A stretch of DNA of 39,582 bases from Desulfobacterales bacterium (GCA_020052975.1 JAGVOC010000366.1:1-39582); one strand, 5' to 3'; counted from the stretch's first letter, positions 18,095 to 26,187 are shown. Notes: generated by a model from the sequence alone, not told the origin. Numbers and translations: made by a program.

Positions 18095-21000
18095 ATGACC
18101 TTGTCAAAAAAAACCTACTTTATTGTTTGTGCAACCTTCATCGGGTTGATAGCCGTTTTGTCTTTCGTTTCCTCGAATATCCTGTGGAAGGGTTTTGATG
18201 TTATTGAGAATGACAGCATGAGAAACCATGTCGAGCGAATCCTGAGCACGATTGATTATGAATATGAAACCCTTGTCACAACTGTGGGCGATTATGCGGG
18301 CTGGGACGAAACCTATGCCTTTGTTCAGAATAGGAATGATAAGTATATCAAAGTGAACATGGATATTTCTGTTTTTTCCCAGTTAAGGTTGAACGCAGTT
18401 ATCATCCTGAACAGAAAAGGAGAGGTGGTATATTCAACGGGCTATGATCACAGGGAAGACAAACAGATTCCCCTTTCCCCTGAAATCATGGAACATTTCC
18501 GTGCCGGGAGCTTCCTGGTCAGCCATGACAATATCAAAAGCAGTAAAAAAGGGATATTGCCCCTGAAAAATGGCGGCGTCATCCTTGCCTCACACCCGAT
18601 ATTAACGAGTACATTTTCGGGACCGATAATGGGAACCCTCATCATGGGACGTGATCTTGACGAAGAGGTTCTCCGGCGGTGGTCAAAATTGACCAGGACC
18701 ATGCTTTCCCTGCAACCCCTTAAATATAAAGAGGAAGCTCTTCCTGCGCCATCAGGGATAGCAGTTAAAAACATCAGCCCCGACATAACTGAGGGCTACA
18801 CACAGATCCCTGATGTTTATGGCAAGCCGGCCTATCTGCTGAGTGTTCGCATGCCTCGACACGTTCATCAGCAGGCGCAGAAAACCATCCGGTATCTGGC
18901 AATTCTTACTTTTATGGTCTTCCTGGTCTTTGCCCTTGCTATTATCTGGTTGCTGAAAAAATCGATTATTATCAGGCTGGTAAAGATAGGTCAGGATGTA
19001 AATAAGATTGGTATGGACGCTGATTTTTCCGCCCGTATAAGTGTTGCAGGAGAAGATGAGCTGACCGGACTGGGAAGTGAAATAAACGGGATGATCGAAA
19101 AACTGGAGGAATCGACCCGGCAGCTTACAGAGACCCACAATACCTTATTTCAGACCAATCGGGTTCTATTTGAACAGATCGAGGAGAAAAAGCAATCCGA
19201 AACAGCCCTGCGGAAGAGTGAAGAAAAATACCGTTTGATTTTCGAGTATTCGCCACTGGGTCTTTTATCTTTTGATGAAAAAGGCGTTATTCTTGCGTGC
19301 AATGACAATTTCGTTCAAATTATCGGATCTTCGCGGGAAGTGCTCATTAGCCTAAACATGCTCAACCTGCCCGATAAGAATATTGTTTCCGCCGTTCGGA
19401 AAGCGCTCAGTGGAAGCACCGGATTGTATGAAGATGTATATCATTCCGTAACTGCCGATAAAGTTACGCCGGTAAGGGCTCTGTTCGCACCGATGATCGT
19501 TGGAGACGGACTAATTCCTGGTGGTGTGGGAATAATTGAAGATATTACCGATCGGAAGCGTGCGGAGGATGCGCTGCACAAAAGCGAAGAAAAATATCGA
19601 TTAATTGCAGATAATATGGCTGACGCCATATTGGTAACGGACATGAATTTGCGCTATACATATGTCAGCCCATCGGTAATGCGTTTATCTGGATTCACCG
19701 TCGAAGAGGTCATGGAGCAGATCCCCGAGCAGACCATGACGATAGAATCCTCGCGGATAATTTACAAGACTTACGAAGAAGAGATGAAACTGGAAGCCAG
19801 TGGAAAAGCAAATCCAAAAAGAACCCGTATCATGGAATTGGAAATATACAGGAAGGATGGGTCCACCTTCAGAGCGGAGCTCTCCTTATCCTTTCTGCGC
19901 GACATGGACCAAAAGCCCATCGGGATACTCTCCGTGACCCGGGACATTACCGAGCGCAAGCGTTCGGAGGATGCTCTGAGGGAGAGTGAAAAGAAGTACC
20001 GGATGGTTCTGGAAGCAAATCCTGATCCTATGATTGTTTATGACACGGAGGGGAAAGTCATCTATCTTAATCCTGTTTTTACGAGTGTTTTTGGATGGTC
20101 ACTGGAAGAACGGATCGGAAAGAAAATGGATGATTTTGTGCCTGATGAGAGTTGGCCGGAAACCAAGATGATGATAGACATGGTGATTGCCGGAAAAGAC
20201 TTTTCCGGAATTGAAACCATCCGTTTGACAAGGGAAGGGAAGATGGTTCCTGTGAGTATCAGTGGATCCTGTTATCGGAATCAGGAAGGGAATATTGAAG
20301 CCAGCGTCATTAATTTACGTGATATCACCGAAAGCAAGCGAGTGGAGGCGGAGAAGAAAAAGCTGGAGGAGCAATATAAGCAGGCGCAGAAGATGGAGGC
20401 CATCGGCCAGCTGGCAGGTGGCGTGGCGCACGATTTCAACAACATGCTGAACATTATTCTTGGCTATTCTCAGCTCGCACTGATTAATCTCGAACCATCC
20501 AACCCGCTCAATGCTAACCTTCAGGAAATCATAAACGCTGCACGGCGCTCCGCGGATCTCGTACGGCAGCTTCTGGCTTTTGCCCGTAAGCAGACAATCG
20601 AACCGAAAGTACTGGACCTGAACGATACCGTAATGGGCATGCTCAATATGCTTCGAAAGCTGATCGGCGAAAATATTGACCTTTTCTGGTCACCCGCCGC
20701 AAACCTGTGGCCGGTTAAGATGGATACATCTCAGATCGACCAGATTATGGCCAATTTGGCGGTTAATGCCCGTGATTCAATTTCCGGTGTCGGTAAAATT
20801 ACAATCGAGACCGGTAATGCAGAGTTTGACGATTCATATTGCACTCAGCATGTGGATTTTGTCCCCGGGCATTATGCCATGCTTGCGGTCAGTGACAATG
20901 GCTGCGGCATGGACAAAGAGACCCTTGAGAAGATCTTTGAGCCGTTTTTCACCACCAAGGAGATTGGAAAGGGTACCGGCATGGGTCTTGCCACTGTGTA

Positions 21001-21508
21001 TGGCATCGTGAAGCAGAACAACAGCTTCATCAATGTGTACAGCGAGCCCGGAAATGGCACTACCTTCAAAATATACCTGCCCCGGCATGTGGAAGGAGAG
21101 GCGGAAAGAGACGAACCACACCGGCAGACCGAGCATCTGACCGGCACGGAGACGGTTCTGCTGGTCGAGGACAACGAGGCGCTCCTGAAAATGGCTAAAA
21201 TCATGCTCGAAGAATTGGGTTACACTGTGCTGGCCGCGGGCAGTCCGAACGAGGCGATTGAACTGGCCGAACAATACGCGGGAGACATCCATTTGCTGGT
21301 GACCGACGTGGTGATGCCGGAGATGAGCGGCCGTGATCTGCAAAAGCGGCTTACCGCCCTTTGGCCGGATATGAAATATCTGTTCATGTCCGGCTACACT
21401 GCAAGTGTAATCGCCCATCACGGAATTCTCGACAAAGGCGTTCACTTTCTCCAGAAACCCTTTCATCTGGAGGAACTTGCCACGAAGGTAAGGGAAGCTA
21501 TGGAATGA
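18095..21508 (+). CDS. Membrane-bound CHASE4/PAS hybrid histidine kinase
   Basis: A 1137-residue hybrid kinase. TM1 is at about 7-29. A CHASE4-type extracytoplasmic domain spans about 45-260 and contains GDYAGWDETYAFV, a signature of that family. TM2 lies at about 267-287, then a HAMP domain (to about 340). Three PAS domains follow at about 376-490, 500-625 and 633-755. HisKA has GGVAHDFNN with His779, and the HATPase has DNGCGM and GKGTGMGLATV. A C-terminal receiver from about 1020 carries Asp1071 (LVTDVVMP). AGGAAG precedes the ATG. Its catalytic core is close in sequence to that of the first kinase of the block, so the two may have arisen from a common ancestor. No dedicated regulator follows; it may share the NtrC-type protein or act through its own receiver. 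Confidence 0.92.
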   Translation: MTLSKKTYFIVCATFIGLIAVLSFVSSNILWKGFDVIENDSMRNHVERILSTIDYEYETLVTTVGDYAGWDETYAFVQNRNDKYIKVNMDISVFSQLRLNAVIILNRKGEVVYSTGYDHREDKQIPLSPEIMEHFRAGSFLVSHDNIKSSKKGILPLKNGGVILASHPILTSTFSGPIMGTLIMGRDLDEEVLRRWSKLTRTMLSLQPLKYKEEALPAPSGIAVKNISPDITEGYTQIPDVYGKPAYLLSVRMPRHVHQQAQKTIRYLAILTFMVFLVFALAIIWLLKKSIIIRLVKIGQDVNKIGMDADFSARISVAGEDELTGLGSEINGMIEKLEESTRQLTETHNTLFQTNRVLFEQIEEKKQSETALRKSEEKYRLIFEYSPLGLLSFDEKGVILACNDNFVQIIGSSREVLISLNMLNLPDKNIVSAVRKALSGSTGLYEDVYHSVTADKVTPVRALFAPMIVGDGLIPGGVGIIEDITDRKRAEDALHKSEEKYRLIADNMADAILVTDMNLRYTYVSPSVMRLSGFTVEEVMEQIPEQTMTIESSRIIYKTYEEEMKLEASGKANPKRTRIMELEIYRKDGSTFRAELSLSFLRDMDQKPIGILSVTRDITERKRSEDALRESEKKYRMVLEANPDPMIVYDTEGKVIYLNPVFTSVFGWSLEERIGKKMDDFVPDESWPETKMMIDMVIAGKDFSGIETIRLTREGKMVPVSISGSCYRNQEGNIEASVINLRDITESKRVEAEKKKLEEQYKQAQKMEAIGQLAGGVAHDFNNMLNIILGYSQLALINLEPSNPLNANLQEIINAARRSADLVRQLLAFARKQTIEPKVLDLNDTVMGMLNMLRKLIGENIDLFWSPAANLWPVKMDTSQIDQIMANLAVNARDSISGVGKITIETGNAEFDDSYCTQHVDFVPGHYAMLAVSDNGCGMDKETLEKIFEPFFTTKEIGKGTGMGLATVYGIVKQNNSFINVYSEPGNGTTFKIYLPRHVEGEAERDEPHRQTEHLTGTETVLLVEDNEALLKMAKIMLEELGYTVLAAGSPNEAIELAEQYAGDIHLLVTDVVMPEMSGRDLQKRLTALWPDMKYLFMSGYTASVIAHHGILDKGVHFLQKPFHLEELATKVREAME

Positions 21509-21618
21509 CCATCGCCGGATACATCCTGTTCGAGGGGCCAGCATCCAACAATAGAAGCACTGCTTACAAATGGTTATGTTCAATGCTTACCGCTCTTTGA
21601 TTGTGTTGACAAGGTGAC

Positions 21619-21666
21619 ATGTTTGATACTGACAACTTCTTGATGTCAGTAAAACGTCGCCCTTGA
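21619..21666 (+). other. Short ORF whose start is repeated downstream (copy 1)
   Basis: A 15-codon frame with AAGGTGAC upstream reads MFDTDNFLMSVKRRP. Its first 25 bases recur with three changes or fewer at 23369-23393, so the two copies bracket the V4R and diguanylate cyclase genes. It is either the truncated start of a lost gene or a leader peptide of the V4R gene. Confidence 0.4.
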
Positions 21667-21712
21667 AGGAACTGCTTGATTACAAACAGCAATAAAATTT
21701 TGGGTGCACTGC

Positions 21713-21721
21713 TGATATAAT
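21713..21721 (+). promoter_or_regulatory. Extended -10 promoter of the V4R gene
   Basis: TGATATAAT is a perfect extended -10 element (TGn then TATAAT at 21716-21721). No good -35 is present at 17 bp, as is common for extended -10 promoters. The start codon is 31 bp downstream behind AGGAGG. Confidence 0.55.
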
Positions 21722-21751
21722 TTTGGAACTATTTGTGATAGGAGGTCTACT

Positions 21752-22270
21752 ATGACAGGCAGAAAGTACAAATTTTCGTGGGATCTTTTGGGAGATATTG
21801 CATTAGGTCGCCCCAATCTTGGTCCAAACACACGTCTTGAAGTGTATCGCCTCATGCAGTTTACCTTCAGAGATGTTATTGAACAGCACCTGGGAACGGA
21901 AAAAACAGATCAGATCTTTTATGAAGCAGGTAAACTGGCAGGCACCGAGTTTTACAGAAAGATCTTTTCGAACATTAAAGACTTCAACGCCTTCATAAAG
22001 AGCCTCCAGGAAACACTCCGTGATATGGGGATCGGTATACTGCGAGTTGAAGAGGCAGATATGGAGAAAGGGGTCTTTGTTCTGACCGTTTCCGAGGACC
22101 TTGACTGTTCAGGATTGCCCGAGCTGGGTTACGAGATCTGTACCTATGATGAGGGTTTTATTTCCGGACTTCTTGAAAGCTTTACCGGCAGTGCATTTAA
22201 GGTTAAAGAAGTTGACTGCTGGTGTACCGGCGACAGGACATGCCGCTTCACTGCTGCAACGATTAACTAA
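21752..22270 (+). CDS. V4R-domain sensor protein
   Basis: A 172-residue stand-alone V4R (4-vinyl reductase-like) domain protein. The family is recognised from the C-terminal signature EVDCWCTGDRTCRF and the preceding LPELGYEICTYDEGFISGLLESF. V4R domains bind small hydrophobic or tetrapyrrole-like ligands, and the conserved cysteines and histidine-like positions may bind metal; in signalling proteins they act as input modules. AGGAGG sits seven bases before the ATG. The diguanylate cyclase gene starts 36 bp after the stop, so the V4R protein is probably a separate sensor subunit for that cyclase. No enzyme activity should be assumed. Confidence 0.85.
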   Translation: MTGRKYKFSWDLLGDIALGRPNLGPNTRLEVYRLMQFTFRDVIEQHLGTEKTDQIFYEAGKLAGTEFYRKIFSNIKDFNAFIKSLQETLRDMGIGILRVEEADMEKGVFVLTVSEDLDCSGLPELGYEICTYDEGFISGLLESFTGSAFKVKEVDCWCTGDRTCRFTAATIN

Positions 22271-22306
22271 TGTCGATACCTTTGTTCGCATATATAGGTC
22301 GAAAGC

Positions 22307-23326
22307 ATGTCGTCTGAAAAAGAGCACGACATAGTTGATGAGCTTTCGAAGCTTTTGCTGGACACCATGATGCTAGCCAAGCCTCCTCAGGTCCCTGTCC
22401 GCTTTGCATCGATTGATTCCCTTCAAACCCTTTATGCCAACCTTTTATCGCTAAGAGATTTTTTGTATGCCGCATCAAATGGTGATCTGTCAAGGCAGGT
22501 TCCCTTTAAAGGATACATCGGAGGCGCGCTTAAAACGCTCCAGGCGAATCTTAGACATATCACGTGGCAGACAAAGATGGTCGCTTCAGGGGATTTTACG
22601 CAGCGGGTAGAATTCATGGGAGAGTTTTCCCAGTCGTTCAATGCAATGGTGATGCAGCTTGACCAGACCTTGAAGGAACTTGTGAGGAAGGAAACAGAAT
22701 TAAGTCAGGCGAACGAGGAGCTGCTCATAGAAATCACTATCCGCAAACAGACTGAGGCTACCCTGCGGGAGAGCGAAGAGGCATTGAGGCTTCTGGCGAT
22801 AACCGATTCACTCACTGGCCTCTATAACAGAAGGCATTTCAATAAGCTCGCAAAGGATGAGATCAGCAGGGCTCTCCGATACTCACGGCCCCTGTCGGTT
22901 ATTATGTTCGATATTGATTTCTTCAAGCACGTTAATGATAGCTTCGGACATGCCAGTGGAGATATGGTACTTAAGATGGTTGCAAAGACCACAAAGGAGA
23001 TGATCAGGGCCACTGACATACCCGCCCGATACGGGGGTGAAGAGTTCATCGTCCTGCTTCCCGAAACCCATGAGGCAGAAGCTGCCACTGTCGCCGAAAA
23101 ACTGAGGAGGCGAATAGAAGACACAACTGTTCAGGCAGATAAATGTCCGATTACGATAACAGTCAGCTTTGGAGTCAGCGATTATCTCGGAAAGACGAAT
23201 TCAAAACCACACGAGAGAGTACTGTCGGAGTTTATTGCTAATGCTGATCGGGCGATGTATGCGTCAAAGAATGCTGGCAGAAACAGGATAACTGCTTATG
23301 AACCTGAAGAAGAACCATTGCAATGA
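22307..23326 (+). CDS. Cytoplasmic diguanylate cyclase (GGDEF)
   Basis: A 339-residue protein with no membrane helix. Residues about 30-130 look like a cytoplasmic HAMP-type signalling helix pair (SLRDFLYAASNGDLSRQVPF and MVASGDFTQRVEFMGEF). A coiled coil follows at about 125-160. The C-terminal GGDEF domain begins with DSLTGLYNRRHF. The active site reads RYGGEEF, competent for c-di-GMP synthesis. An RxxD inhibitory site is not obvious upstream of GGEEF, as the corresponding position reads IRATD-IPARYGGEEF. The ribosome site is weak (AGGTCG), which suggests coupling to the V4R gene 36 bp upstream. It opposes the HD-GYP protein encoded about 18 kb away. Confidence 0.92.
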   Translation: MSSEKEHDIVDELSKLLLDTMMLAKPPQVPVRFASIDSLQTLYANLLSLRDFLYAASNGDLSRQVPFKGYIGGALKTLQANLRHITWQTKMVASGDFTQRVEFMGEFSQSFNAMVMQLDQTLKELVRKETELSQANEELLIEITIRKQTEATLRESEEALRLLAITDSLTGLYNRRHFNKLAKDEISRALRYSRPLSVIMFDIDFFKHVNDSFGHASGDMVLKMVAKTTKEMIRATDIPARYGGEEFIVLLPETHEAEAATVAEKLRRRIEDTTVQADKCPITITVSFGVSDYLGKTNSKPHERVLSEFIANADRAMYASKNAGRNRITAYEPEEEPLQ

Positions 23327-23368
23327 AGACATATGCCAACAATCTTGCTCATAATGGGATGGAGGAGA

Positions 23369-23425
23369 ATGTTTGATACTAACAACTTCCTGAAAGGGGT
23401 AGATCGAACATTCCCATGGGAATAG
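23369..23425 (+). other. Short ORF with repeated start (copy 2)
   Basis: GGAGGAGA precedes ATG at 23369, and an 18-codon frame reads MFDTNNFLKGVDRTFPWE before a stop. Its opening bases match those at 21619-21643. Function unknown; probably the stub of a gene repeated or lost around the V4R/GGDEF pair. Confidence 0.4.
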
Positions 23426-23773
23426 AAGATTTGAAATGAAAATCGTGATAATTAGAACGTGAAAAAGGCATTTGAATAAGTTCCATCCCGTATAATCATT
23501 CTTGTGGGACATTTGGAATAGTTATAATAACCAGTATCGCTTAAAATAAGTCGGGTTTTTTTATTGCAGATCAGTATGGTAGAAATATTTTATGCCGATT
23601 CGCATATGATGCCGTGATAAACCGCGATATAGAGCGCAACCAAAGAAATATAGAGGATTTATCGCTTCTTTTGGCAGTCGCTCCAATGGCGAGTTATGCG
23701 AACAGGAAATCAAATTTCCGCGTGTTATGCGGAATCAATCTAAACATTGTTCAGCTTTCAGTATGAGGATCAG
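23426..23773. other. Intergenic DNA upstream of the PAS protein
   Basis: No gene recognised. Two small hairpins lie near the end: GGAAAT (23705-23710) with ATTTCC (23714-23719), and CCGC-GTGTTAT-GCGG at 23718-23732. They could form part of the leader of the PAS gene; no riboswitch family is recognised. Confidence 0.35.
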
Positions 23774-24415
23774 ATGACTATGAATGAAAGAGAAAAAAGA
23801 GACCTGCTCCGGATGGTGTTTGATGCGCTACCCGCACTGGTTTTTGTGGTCGACCAAGATGTGAGGATTCAAGAGTACAATACGGCAGCTTCCGATCTCT
23901 TGATAGCCGAGAGGAAGGCCGTCCTTAAACGGCGAGCCGGCGAAGTACTACATTGTATACATTCGAGTGAAGTGCAGGAGGGATGTGGTAGAGCTCCGTC
24001 CTGTAAGAACTGCATTATAAGGAATTCTGTCACGGAAGCCTTCCAGGGGAACCGTATTGTTCGCAGCCGCACAAGAATGGAGTTTATCCGAGACGGGAAC
24101 AAGATAGAGCTTTATGCACTAATCACCGCTTCTCCCTTTTCCTTCCAAGAGAGGTCACTTGCGCTGCTTGTGATTGAGGACATCAGTGAAATTGCCGAGC
24201 TTCATCGCATAATACCTATTTGTACTGTCTGCAGGAAAGTGCGAGACGATAAGGAATCCTGGATGCGGGTCGAAAACTATTTCAAAAACAGTTGGGACGT
24301 CGACTTCACTCATAGTTATTGCCCAGACTGCTATAAGATCGAGGAGGACAAACTGAAATCATACATCAAAGCCGAACAAGGCACTCCAGCGGATACTGAC
24401 AAGCTGCGCCGCTGA
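23774..24415 (+). CDS. PAS protein with cysteine-rich motifs
   Basis: A 213-residue protein from ATG 23774 (GAGGA just upstream; ATG 23780 is also possible; the open frame reaches back to a TTG at 23747 without a ribosome site). One PAS domain covers about 10-140. Within it is CIHSSEVQEGCGRAPSCKNC, a four-cysteine pattern (C-x10-C-x5-C-x2-C) seen in a PAS subgroup thought to bind metal or respond to redox; this is not proven here. The C-terminal part reads IPICTVCRKVRDDKESW and, later, SYCPDCYK. It is the CxxC...CxxC tail often found at the ends of bacterial signalling proteins and may be a zinc ribbon. No kinase or output domain is present, so it probably works by protein contact. Confidence 0.75.
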   Translation: MTMNEREKRDLLRMVFDALPALVFVVDQDVRIQEYNTAASDLLIAERKAVLKRRAGEVLHCIHSSEVQEGCGRAPSCKNCIIRNSVTEAFQGNRIVRSRTRMEFIRDGNKIELYALITASPFSFQERSLALLVIEDISEIAELHRIIPICTVCRKVRDDKESWMRVENYFKNSWDVDFTHSYCPDCYKIEEDKLKSYIKAEQGTPADTDKLRR

Positions 24416-24670
24416 GCTTTTGTTTACTCTCTTTCGATCCTTAATCATCACTTTTAATAATCATCCATCATCAAACAGTAGTAGGTGCTATACGTAACAA
24501 AAAGGTGATTATAACTTATTTTAGCAGAAAACGCACATCTTTAGCCGTGATGCGGGCAGGTATAGCTGTGTTAGCTTTGCCTCTTTCGGTTATGAGTGTA
24601 CGGATGCAAATTCCGATGAGCGGTAAAAACCGCCGCTTCGACAGTGATCTGTGGTATAGGGGAATTGGGG
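24416..24670. other. Intergenic DNA between PAS and VapC-type genes
   Basis: Convergent 3' ends meet here. A small hairpin GCGGT-AAAA-ACCGC lies at 24620-24633 and might help end the toxin transcript. The plus-strand frame at 24505-24891 is the antisense shadow of the toxin gene over half its length and lacks a ribosome site. Confidence 0.35.
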
Positions 24671-25096
24671 TCATTGCTTTTGCAGGGAGTCCGAGAGAAT
24701 TGTATTCAGCCGCAGATCAAGAAATCTTTGGAAATGACGCAAATTGCCTGTTACAAGTTCCAGCCCATGGTACAGTGCTGTTGCAGCAATCTGAACATCC
24801 GCATCAGGGAGGATCGTCCCCGTTTCCTCAAGGTGTGCCCGGATTTTACCGAAGATTTTCGCAGTGCCGATGTCAAAAGGAAGAACAGTAACGGCAGGGA
24901 GAATAAGTTGTTCTATATTCGACAGGTGCCGCTCACAGGCCTGAGAACGGTAGACGCCTTTATACAATTCGCCGATTACAATGGAACTGGTAAATTGCTC
25001 TTCTCTGGGAATCGCCACGAGCCATTTGATGTAATTTGTTGCAGGGCGTGGCCGCAGGAGCTCTGAAATCGCGTCTGTATCAAAGAGAAATGCCAT
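24671..25096 (-). CDS. vapC: VapC-type PIN-domain toxin
   Basis: A 141-residue PIN-domain ribonuclease. The acidic metal-binding residues are in place: Asp6 (LFDTDAISELL), Glu43 (IGELYKG), and Asp98/Asp100 (PDADVQIAATAL), followed by TGNLRHFQRF near the C-terminus. VapC toxins cleave RNA, often initiator tRNA or rRNA, when freed from the antitoxin. The gene begins two bases after the antitoxin stop, typical of a bicistronic toxin-antitoxin pair. All catalytic positions appear intact, so it is probably active. The exact RNA target cannot be told from sequence. Confidence 0.9.
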   Translation of the reverse strand: MAFLFDTDAISELLRPRPATNYIKWLVAIPREEQFTSSIVIGELYKGVYRSQACERHLSNIEQLILPAVTVLPFDIGTAKIFGKIRAHLEETGTILPDADVQIAATALYHGLELVTGNLRHFQRFLDLRLNTILSDSLQKQ

Positions 25097-25098
25097 TT

Positions 25099-25380
25099 TT
25101 AATGTCCGAAATCCGGAACGTCACGTTGCCCGATGCGGGGAGAATTTTCTAAAATTTCAACCAGCTCCCCAGAGCCTTCCCAGCCTCCTGCAATGCTGGC
25201 AAGTCCGCCTTCAGGGCCTGCTTTTTTCAGACGTTCCAGATGTTCAAAGTCATCAGGGCGGACCAGTGCAGCTACAAGTTTACCGTGCCTGGTAATCAGC
25301 ACGGAAGAGCCTGATTCCACCCGGCGAATACATTCAGAAAAAGTGGCTTTTGCTTCAGCAATTGAAATATTTTTTTTCAT
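25099..25380 (-). CDS. vapB: Phd/YefM-type antitoxin (VapB role)
   Basis: A 93-residue protein from the ATG at 25380, which has GGAGGTG five bases upstream. Longer frames reaching back to 25464 would include the promoter and are rejected. MKKNISIAEAKATFSECIRRVESGSSVLITRHGKLVAALVRPDDF is a Phd/YefM DNA-binding fold: MKxxxxxEAKxxFSE and the ITRHGKLVAAL strand. The C-terminal half is the toxin-binding tail. It neutralises the PIN toxin encoded immediately downstream and should repress its own promoter through the repeated 9-bp sites upstream. Confidence 0.9.
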   Translation of the reverse strand: MKKNISIAEAKATFSECIRRVESGSSVLITRHGKLVAALVRPDDFEHLERLKKAGPEGGLASIAGGWEGSGELVEILENSPRIGQRDVPDFGH

Positions 25381-25405
25381 AACGCACCTCCAAAGATGAC
25401 CTTTT

Positions 25406-25439
25406 ATGACCATTATGATCATTATGATCTGAATGTCAA
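25406..25439 (-). promoter_or_regulatory. vapBC promoter with triple 9-bp operator
   Basis: Read on the minus strand: -35 TTGACA (25434-25439), a 16-bp spacer and -10 CATAAT (25412-25417). Overlapping both spacer and -10 are three near-identical 9-mers in a row: GATCATAAT, GATCATAAT and GGTCATAAA. This layout suits autorepression by the antitoxin, with the repressor covering the polymerase site. Confidence 0.6.
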
Positions 25440-25529
25440 GAAATAACATTACACTACGAACCACATAACAAAAGAATATAACTTATGCAGATATAATGCC
25501 ACAGCAGTAAAACAGGAGATTAAAAAACC

Positions 25530-25559
25530 TTGACATTTTACCCGCATCCTTCCTATATC
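25530..25559 (+). promoter_or_regulatory. Predicted promoter of the siroheme decarboxylase gene, possibly leaderless
   Basis: TTGACA at 25530-25535, an 18-bp spacer and TATATC at 25554-25559. Transcription would begin at about 25566, essentially at the ATG (25565), and no Shine-Dalgarno is visible in front of that ATG. Confidence 0.5.
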
Positions 25560-25564
25560 GCCGT

Positions 25565-26101
25565 ATGCTGACTGAACTCGAAAAAAAGATTGTCGCTTCA
25601 ATACAGGGAGATATCCCCGTTGTGAAGCGACCTTACGCCAGAATTGCAAAACAACTCGATATCACTGAAGAAATCCTCCTTGAGACCCTTAAAAAACTCT
25701 GTGAAAAAGGCGTAATAAGGCGGTTCGGAGCAACTCTGCGACACCAGAACTCGGGATTCGAATCGAATGCTATGGCGGCGTGGAAAGTCGAAGAGGAGCG
25801 TGTCGAGGAAGTCGGCAAAAAGCTCGCATCCTTCAGGCAGGTTTCACACTGTTACAGGCGCAATCCCTCCAAAAGATGGCCTTACAATCTCTATACTATG
25901 GTGCATGCCAGAGACGAAGAGTCATGCAGGGAAACAGTCCGCATGATGTCGGAAGCAACTTCCGTTGACACTTATGCCATTTTATTCAGCCGCAGAGAAC
26001 TTAAAAAAACATCCATGGAATATTTCTCAACAGACAATGGTGATGGACTTGTAAAAAGTCTATCACCAGGCCGAGGGCTATTAGGCCCCGGCCCTGGGTG
26101 A
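25565..26101 (+). CDS. ahbB: Siroheme decarboxylase subunit (AhbA/AhbB family, Lrp-like)
   Basis: A 178-residue Lrp/AsnC-like protein of the siroheme decarboxylase family, which removes two acetate carboxyl groups from siroheme to give didecarboxysiroheme in alternative heme (or heme d1) synthesis. The winged-helix start (LTELEKKIVASIQGDIPVV...YARIAKQLDITEE) and the signatures VIRRFGATLRHQNSGF, VSHCYRR, WPYNLYTMVHA and SRRELKKTSMEYF are family hallmarks. I favour AhbB over AhbA from the second half, but this is uncertain. Homologues normally end just after KTSMxYF. Here about 20 extra residues (DNGDGLVKSLSPGRGLLGPGPG) are encoded by an inserted 147-bp repeat. A partner subunit is not in this window. 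The radical SAM gene lies 118 bp downstream. Confidence 0.85.
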   Translation: MLTELEKKIVASIQGDIPVVKRPYARIAKQLDITEEILLETLKKLCEKGVIRRFGATLRHQNSGFESNAMAAWKVEEERVEEVGKKLASFRQVSHCYRRNPSKRWPYNLYTMVHARDEESCRETVRMMSEATSVDTYAILFSRRELKKTSMEYFSTDNGDGLVKSLSPGRGLLGPGPG

Positions 26102-26187
26102 GGGTGGAACCGCTTGAATTTACTTCGAGCGGCGGGAGAGGGGAAGCCCTTTCCCGCCAAGTAAAAAGTCGTTTTTTGACTTTTTAC
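26041..26187 (-). mobile_element. 147-bp multi-hairpin repeated element, copy 2
   Basis: This is the reverse complement of the element at 2854-2999, with all blocks retained. It overlaps the last 61 bases of the siroheme decarboxylase gene, supplying its stop codon and tail, and occupies much of the gap before the radical SAM gene. The ends carry GTAAAAAGTC hairpins (GTAAAAAGTC...GACTTTTTAC at 26161-26187). Confidence 0.75.

Noticed and set aside
24505..25066. Plus-strand frames opposite the VapC gene
   Set aside because: They overlap the PIN gene on the other strand, lack ribosome sites and show no known motif.
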